Assembly: GCA_021827445.1 (NCBI GenBank)
Contig: JAKAVW010000019.1
Coordinates: 1 to 19,813 of the forward strand
Length of the DNA stretch: 19,813 bases
Origin: Pseudomonadota bacterium
GTDB taxonomy: Bacteria; Pseudomonadota; Gammaproteobacteria; Acidithiobacillales; Acidithiobacillaceae
Reading direction: 5' to 3'
Shown here: positions 16,047 through 19,813 of the stretch, one piece after another
Position numbering within the stretch: position 1 is the stretch's first letter
Layout: the number at the start of each line of letters is the position of its first letter
Made by a program: the position numbers and the translations under genes
The notes under the pieces: model-generated
Databases searched by the model: none
The model's input: the letters and a program-made list of their open reading frames with translations, nothing else
Told to the model about the DNA's origin: nothing

Positions 16047-16621
16047 TGGCTCTGGTGGTTGGCGTCTACAGCGTCTGCCTTGCCTTGTTTGCCAAGGCTC
16101 CCCTTTCCATGCTCTTCGCGGAGCTGATGGTTGTCGTGACGTTGGGGCTCTTCAGCGGGGCGCTCACCATCTGGGCTTTCTTCAAGGTGCGATCATCAGG
16201 GATTCTTTGGTCAAAGCGTGCGCTGGCGCTTCTGGATATCCAGAAAATACGGCAACAGCCGGACCCGAGCAGGAAGCTGGACGCTGCCACGCGAAACATA
16301 GGCTCATCCTCGGTGATCTGGTGGCCCTATCCACAGGATAAGGGACGTTATTTTCGTTACACCTGGAGACTCATCGCCATCGCCCTGCCTGCTGCTTATG
16401 CCGTGATCGCCTTTTTTCGTGCAAATGTTTCCTCTGAAGGGCATCTTCTTGTTCAGGGCACATGGGGGACGCTGCTCATTTTGCTGACCATGGCCATCGA
16501 GTGGGTGCTCCTGGTTTCGGCCTTGGTTTGGTATGGTGACTGGAAAGGGGCCGATCGCAGCACCAGAGTGAGCTTCCCGTTGCAGGTCCTGTTGAATGAC
16601 CTGGAAGATTTGGCGGAATAG
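16046..16621 (+). CDS. Four-helix membrane protein of unknown family (paralogue A), 191 aa
   Basis: Four hydrophobic segments are seen at about residues 2-20, 25-48, 110-128 and 145-168. Between helices 2 and 3 is a polar loop ending in VIWWPYPQ. After helix 4 come WYGDWKGA and a C-terminal PLQVLLNDLEDL. The same motifs recur in the broken copy at 16859-17500, so this is a genuine family. The ATG at 16046 overlaps the upstream stop (TGATG) and has GGGGGCGG ahead. A longer frame from 15902 is open, but its first 48 residues are His/Arg/Gln-rich shadow sequence. The function is unknown. Position after the cyclase suggests an inner-membrane accessory of the same system. Confidence 0.75.
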   Translation: MALVVGVYSVCLALFAKAPLSMLFAELMVVVTLGLFSGALTIWAFFKVRSSGILWSKRALALLDIQKIRQQPDPSRKLDAATRNIGSSSVIWWPYPQDKGRYFRYTWRLIAIALPAAYAVIAFFRANVSSEGHLLVQGTWGTLLILLTMAIEWVLLVSALVWYGDWKGADRSTRVSFPLQVLLNDLEDLAE

Positions 16622-16663
16622 CTGCGATTGTTGATCAGGAGTTCCTGAACGAGGATATAACGC

Positions 16664-16849
16664 ATGTTACAGACTGGTCTGGTTTTGTTGTTGTTGGGAT
16701 TATGGGTGTATATCGTTTTGCTGGAACCCGCAAAACACTCTCCCATGTCCTATTCGGTGGGTTTTTGGGACGCCGGTTTTGGTGGGGCGTGCATGGATCC
16801 GTCGACGGGGAACGTTCCCTCCCATCTCAATGCCGAAGCGGCCAGATAG
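16664..16849 (+). CDS. Small membrane-anchored protein, 61 aa
   Basis: A single N-terminal hydrophobic helix (LVLLLLGLWVYIVLLE) is followed by a short Gly/Pro/Ser-rich tail with one Cys. A GAGG element lies about 10 nt ahead of the ATG. It lies between the two membrane-protein paralogues in what looks like a continuous gene train, ending 9 bp before the next GTG. I do not recognise it. Confidence 0.5.
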   Translation: MLQTGLVLLLLGLWVYIVLLEPAKHSPMSYSVGFWDAGFGGACMDPSTGNVPSHLNAEAAR

Positions 16850-16858
16850 GTCGCCACG

Positions 16859-17500
16859 GTGTATGGCGATGCGCATCTTCCGCGCTGGCTGCGTCGCGCA
16901 CAGGCGATGATCACAGCACTTTGGGTGATCGGGTTGTATGCGTTCCTGTTCGGCGCGCTGGTGACCGGTTCGGGAGGCTGGCATTCCGTGCTGTTGTCCC
17001 TGTTTATCGACTGGCTGGCTTTCTTCATGGTTTCCGGCCTGCTGTGGCTGGTGACGGCGGCGCTGACGCGGCAAAAAGGCATTTCGTTGTGGCACCGGCC
17101 AAGGGCGACAGAGGCTTTGCAAAAACTCCGGTCATCCGCCATATGACCAGACCTGATTCATTTGTTGGAATCCATATCACCCGAATATCCCATCTGGTGG
17201 CCATACCCCCAGGGAAGAGGCATTTTTTTCCGCCAGGTCTGGAAAATATTGCGGCTGACCGTGCCCATCGCCATGGGTATCGTGGCATTTTTCCATGCGG
17301 GTCACGGTTGGCTTCCGAATTCGCATCAGCCTCTGCCATGGCTTGGAAAACTGCTGATGGTTATGGCGTTCGCGGTGGAGTGGACTTTGCTGGCGGTGTA
17401 TCTGGTGCATTGGGGAGACTGGAAAGGAGCGGAAATATCGACGCATAATACCTTGCCGTTGAATATTCTGCTGAAGGACATGGAGGACTTGCGTCCGTAA
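16859..17500 (+). pseudogene. Four-helix membrane protein (paralogue B) interrupted by an in-frame TGA
   Basis: A frame from GTG 16859 encodes two membrane helices and stops at TGA 17144-17146. The same frame continues open to 17500 and encodes the other half. Together they match paralogue A along its length: two helices, a loop ending in PIWWPYPQ, helix 3, AVEWTLL helix 4, HWGDWKGA and PLNILLKDMEDL. The distance from the KLR element before the stop to IWWPYPQ is within one residue of that in paralogue A, so the stop appears to be a point nonsense mutation. The second half has only a TTG (17162) without a ribosome site. Two separate genes or stop-codon readthrough are less likely alternatives. 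Confidence 0.6.
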
Positions 17501-17526
17501 ATTAGAATTGGATTTATTCCTTCTGA

Positions 17527-18099
17527 ATGGAGAATGCATTGCAGAGAAAAAAGGAGGACGCGCACGCATTGATTGATGGAGTCGCCGAAATGGACAGCGA
17601 CGCCGAGAAGGCGTTTTGTCGGATTCTGCCCGCAGGTGCGCCGGACAACGGGGAAAACCCGGGAAAGATTTATCTTGCGTTGCGGAAAATGGAAGATCCT
17701 GAAAACCGCCGTAAGGAATGCGAATTCATTTACCACCTGTCCAGACCAATGCTGGACGGACTATCAAGGGACATGATGTCTTTTTTCATGGAACTGCGGG
17801 TCAAGTCGTTCAATGTGGACAAGGATCCGCGGGTACGTCGCGAACGCATGGCGGCCGTGGCGCAAGCCATGGATGTGCCGCGCTCCCTGAGCGGCGTGCT
17901 CTCCACCATGGATGCGGCGTTGCGCAACAGGAACATCCTAGGGCTGCGCAGGGCGCTTGTCGCGCTGCGCAAATTGGAACGGGACTGGCCGTCCATTCGG
18001 CGCAAAGTGACCCAGGCGCCGATGACCCCGGTGGACGCATGGTGCGCGAGATTGAGCAGCGTGCGGGATTTGCTGGCGACACTCAGAAGGGTCAGTTAA
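17527..18099 (+). CDS. Hypothetical soluble helical protein, 190 aa
   Basis: This is a charged, largely helical protein with no signal peptide or membrane segment. The C-terminal half is rich in Arg/Leu heptad-like stretches (NRNILGLRRALVALRKLERDW). I recognise no family. The ATG has little Shine-Dalgarno complementarity ahead of it. The start is 26 bp after the broken membrane-protein gene, so it is probably the last gene of the train that begins at 7589. Its TAA stop (18097-18099) lies inside heptamer site 2. Confidence 0.65.
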   Translation: MENALQRKKEDAHALIDGVAEMDSDAEKAFCRILPAGAPDNGENPGKIYLALRKMEDPENRRKECEFIYHLSRPMLDGLSRDMMSFFMELRVKSFNVDKDPRVRRERMAAVAQAMDVPRSLSGVLSTMDAALRNRNILGLRRALVALRKLERDWPSIRRKVTQAPMTPVDAWCARLSSVRDLLATLRRVS

Positions 18100-18128
18100 C
18101 GGAACCTTAACGATAGATGTGCGACAAT
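18095..18128 (+). promoter_or_regulatory. Tandem-heptamer promoter-like site 2, upstream of the glycosyltransferase gene
   Basis: GTTAACG (18095-18101) and CTTAACG (18106-18112) repeat at 11-bp pitch. Seven nt later comes TGC, then GACAAT at 18123-18128, in the same register as sites 1 and 3. The bases GTTAACGG, then four others, then TTAACGATA are shared exactly with site 1. An alternative extended -10 (TGTTATAAG, ending 18151) lies further down, so the true start of transcription is uncertain. The region between here and the coding start is AT-rich and contains the palindrome TGATTAATCA (18164-18173). Confidence 0.55.
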
Positions 18129-18205
18129 TCGCCAGTGCCTCGTGTTATAAGTATCTAATTGATTGATTAATCATTAAATTTATCACCCCCGAAGAAGAGG
18201 TCTGC

Positions 18206-18259
18206 ATGCGGATCGCAAAGAAACCCAGATCCAGCACGACAACCATCAGTGATGGCTGA
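18206..18259 (+). CDS. 17-residue leader ORF overlapping the glycosyltransferase start
   Basis: This frame begins with ATG after a good GAAGAAGAGG site and encodes MRIAKKPRSSTTTISDG. Its TGA (18257-18259) overlaps the glycosyltransferase start by 8 nt in another frame. The glycosyltransferase itself has no ribosome site, so translation is probably coupled to this leader. Its DNA resembles the first 35 nt of tpsA (both have ATGCG, an ATC-GC block, AAAGAAACCC and CAGCAC with small gaps), so it may be a relic of a TpsA signal-peptide start. Confidence 0.45.
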   Translation: MRIAKKPRSSTTTISDG

Positions 18260-19667
18260 AGATATTACAAGTACCTATAACACATCAAAGGATGTGTTAA
18301 CTAGCCCCTTAATTATAGACAATCTATTGCCAAACCTCCCATCCCCGCAGATGATTCGGCACCCCCGGAAAATGTACATCCCCGTACTCGGTAAGTTTAT
18401 GCTAGCCCAACTGGGCTCACTACTCTGGGTAGCGTTCAGTCTATATATCGCGTTACCCTGGATCATCAATCTTTCATCAGTTTTTGGTTTGGCGCTCACG
18501 CTATTCGCTATTGGCGGCATGGCGATCTTACCTGGTTACATTTCCGGTTTAATTCTGTTTAGCTTGATGTTAGACCACCGACCAAAAATACTTTCGATAG
18601 AAGAGTATCCCCCAATCAGCATTTTGATTGCCGCTTATAATGAGGAAAAAGCTATTGTCGATACTCTGCACTCCATCCTCCGACAGGTATACTCGGGCGC
18701 CATCGAGATCATCGTGATTGATGATGGTTCCAAGGATAATACCGCAGATATGGTGAGACGCCTGGATGATCCCAAAGTACACCTGATTATTCAGCCAAGA
18801 AATGGCGGCAAGGCGAGCGCCCTTAACACTGGTCTGGAGAACGCCGCACATGCCATTATCATCACGATAGATGCGGATACCTATTTATATCAGGATGCAC
18901 TGCAGTACATCGTCGGGCGTTACCTGAGTGATCCGGAAAATACGGTCGCCATTGCCGGTGCCATTGCCGTGCGCAATTCACGGATATCCTGGGTGACACG
19001 TGTTCAGGAATGGGATTATTTTCACGGCATCGCAGCGGTGAAGCGTGTTCAAAGTCTTTACCAGGGGACGCTCGTGGCACAGGGGGCTTTCTCGCTCTAT
19101 GAACGTGATGTGGTCAGAGCCCTTGGTGGCTGGCCCCCCTGCGTCGGTGAAGATATCGTGCTGTCCTGGGCGATGCTCAAAAAAGGGTATCGTATCGGAT
19201 ACGCGGAGAATGCGGTGGTATTCACCAATGTACCAGAAACCTATAACCAACTGTTTCTACAGCGCCGACGCTGGGCTCGCGGCATGTTTGAAGCACTAAG
19301 GGCCCATCCTAGCATATTACTTACCAGGCGCATCAGTTTGCAGTTTGTACTCCTCAATATGCTTTTCCCGTGGTTGGATATCAGCTACTTATTGTTTTTT
19401 ATCCCAGGTATTATAGCTGCATTTTTCGGCATATTCCTCTTGGCCGGCCCCATCACGCTCTTCCTTATTCCGCTAGGAATTGTCAACAACGCCATCATTT
19501 ATATGGTGCAGAGAAAAATGTTCAGGGAACGTGGTCTTAAAGTGCGCAAAAATTTGCGGGGCTTCTTCATGTATGCCCTCTTTTCTCAGCTCATCATGGC
19601 GCCGGCTTCTCTGGCTGGATATGCTTCTGAACTGTTTCGACTGAGCAAAACCTGGGGTACCAAATGA
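18252..19667 (+). CDS. Family 2 membrane glycosyltransferase, PgaC/IcaA/hyaluronan-synthase-like, 471 aa
   Basis: This is a processive beta-glycosyltransferase of the inner membrane, probably making an exported polysaccharide such as poly-N-acetylglucosamine. Two or three helices lie at about residues 47-108. The GT-A domain has ISILIAAYNE, IDDGS (about 156-160), DAD (207-209), GED (299-301) and the processivity motif QRRRW (337-341). C-terminal helices follow from about 360 to 460. All canonical Asp and Q/RxxRW residues are present, so it should be active. The sugar cannot be decided from sequence; cellulose or hyaluronan-like products remain possible. The start is ATG 18252 or GTG 18249; neither has its own ribosome site, so coupling to the leader ORF is likely. 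Codons are more A/T-rich than upstream genes. The stop overlaps the next ATG (ATGA). Confidence 0.88.
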   Translation: MAEDITSTYNTSKDVLTSPLIIDNLLPNLPSPQMIRHPRKMYIPVLGKFMLAQLGSLLWVAFSLYIALPWIINLSSVFGLALTLFAIGGMAILPGYISGLILFSLMLDHRPKILSIEEYPPISILIAAYNEEKAIVDTLHSILRQVYSGAIEIIVIDDGSKDNTADMVRRLDDPKVHLIIQPRNGGKASALNTGLENAAHAIIITIDADTYLYQDALQYIVGRYLSDPENTVAIAGAIAVRNSRISWVTRVQEWDYFHGIAAVKRVQSLYQGTLVAQGAFSLYERDVVRALGGWPPCVGEDIVLSWAMLKKGYRIGYAENAVVFTNVPETYNQLFLQRRRWARGMFEALRAHPSILLTRRISLQFVLLNMLFPWLDISYLLFFIPGIIAAFFGIFLLAGPITLFLIPLGIVNNAIIYMVQRKMFRERGLKVRKNLRGFFMYALFSQLIMAPASLAGYASELFRLSKTWGTK

Positions 19668-19813
19668 AGATGCACACCTATCATGCCAGCGTTTTCCTCA
19701 TTACGGGCTGCTTGCTGTGGATGAACGATCTTTCTGCGGCTTATGGGGATCCCGCCTCAATGATCCGGCTGGGAAGAATGGCCATGACTCATGACCATCC
19801 CTACGCTCCCTGA
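19664..19813 (+). CDS. 49-residue exported peptide, possibly the broken start of a larger export protein
   Basis: The ATG overlaps the glycosyltransferase stop (ATGA). The peptide has a signal sequence with probable cleavage near AAYG, leaving about 21 residues (DPASMIRLGRMAMTHDHPYA and one more). The TGA stop is exactly the last codon of the window. It could be a real small exported protein, or the N-terminus of a periplasmic/outer-membrane TPR protein cut by a frameshift, since PgaC-like genes are often followed by exporters. The sequence to the right is needed to decide. Confidence 0.55.
   Translation: MKMHTYHASVFLITGCLLWMNDLSAAYGDPASMIRLGRMAMTHDHPYAP

Noticed and set aside
16702..17448. 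Plus-strand frame of 248 codons overlapping the membrane-protein copy B
   Set aside because: Its product is Arg/Gly/His-rich with no membrane pattern, while the alternative frame matches a paralogue along its whole length.

Overview
The window looks like a GC-rich proteobacterial chromosome segment. Most codons end in G or C, the genes have good Shine-Dalgarno sites, and there is a ShlB/FhaC-type outer-membrane transporter. I would guess an Acidithiobacillus-like acidophile, but the sequence alone does not prove it. No tRNA, rRNA, CRISPR array or insertion sequence was seen.

Layout. Positions 1-3377 (minus strand) hold two tandem paralogous exoproteins of the filamentous-haemagglutinin/two-partner-secretion (TPS) type. 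The second runs off the left edge, and an intrinsic terminator lies between them. Next on the minus strand come a large regulator (3457-6060: SARP/OmpR-like DNA-binding domain, BTAD, catalytically dead class III cyclase-like domain, AAA ATPase) and a class II cyclic-nucleotide phosphodiesterase of the metallo-beta-lactamase fold (6266-7030). A 558-bp divergent intergenic region follows. From 7589 a plus-strand gene train encodes a cyclic-nucleotide-binding protein without a HTH, the TpsB transporter, a TpsA exoprotein, a periplasmic FecR-domain protein and a CHASE2 adenylate cyclase with a complete catalytic site. After these come a frameshifted gene, a four-helix membrane protein, a small membrane protein, a second copy of the membrane protein broken by an in-frame TGA, and an unknown soluble protein. 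The right end (18206-19813) has a leader ORF, a PgaC/IcaA-like family 2 glycosyltransferase and a 49-codon exported peptide.

How it may work together. A cAMP synthase, a cAMP-binding protein and a cAMP phosphodiesterase lie within 9.5 kb and surround a TPS adhesin system. A possible control element links the parts. Three promoter-like sites share two nTWAACG heptamers exactly 11 bp apart, then 7 nt, then TGn and a -10-like hexamer. They precede the orphan exoprotein gene (minus strand), the cAMP/TPS train (plus strand) and the glycosyltransferase gene. Direct heptamers at 11-bp pitch near the -10 are the known architecture for SARP/OmpR-family activators, and such a regulator is encoded between these promoters. 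My inference is a surface-attachment regulon (adhesins plus a biofilm-type polysaccharide) run by this regulator, with a local cAMP loop that may sense export or envelope state through FecR/CHASE2.
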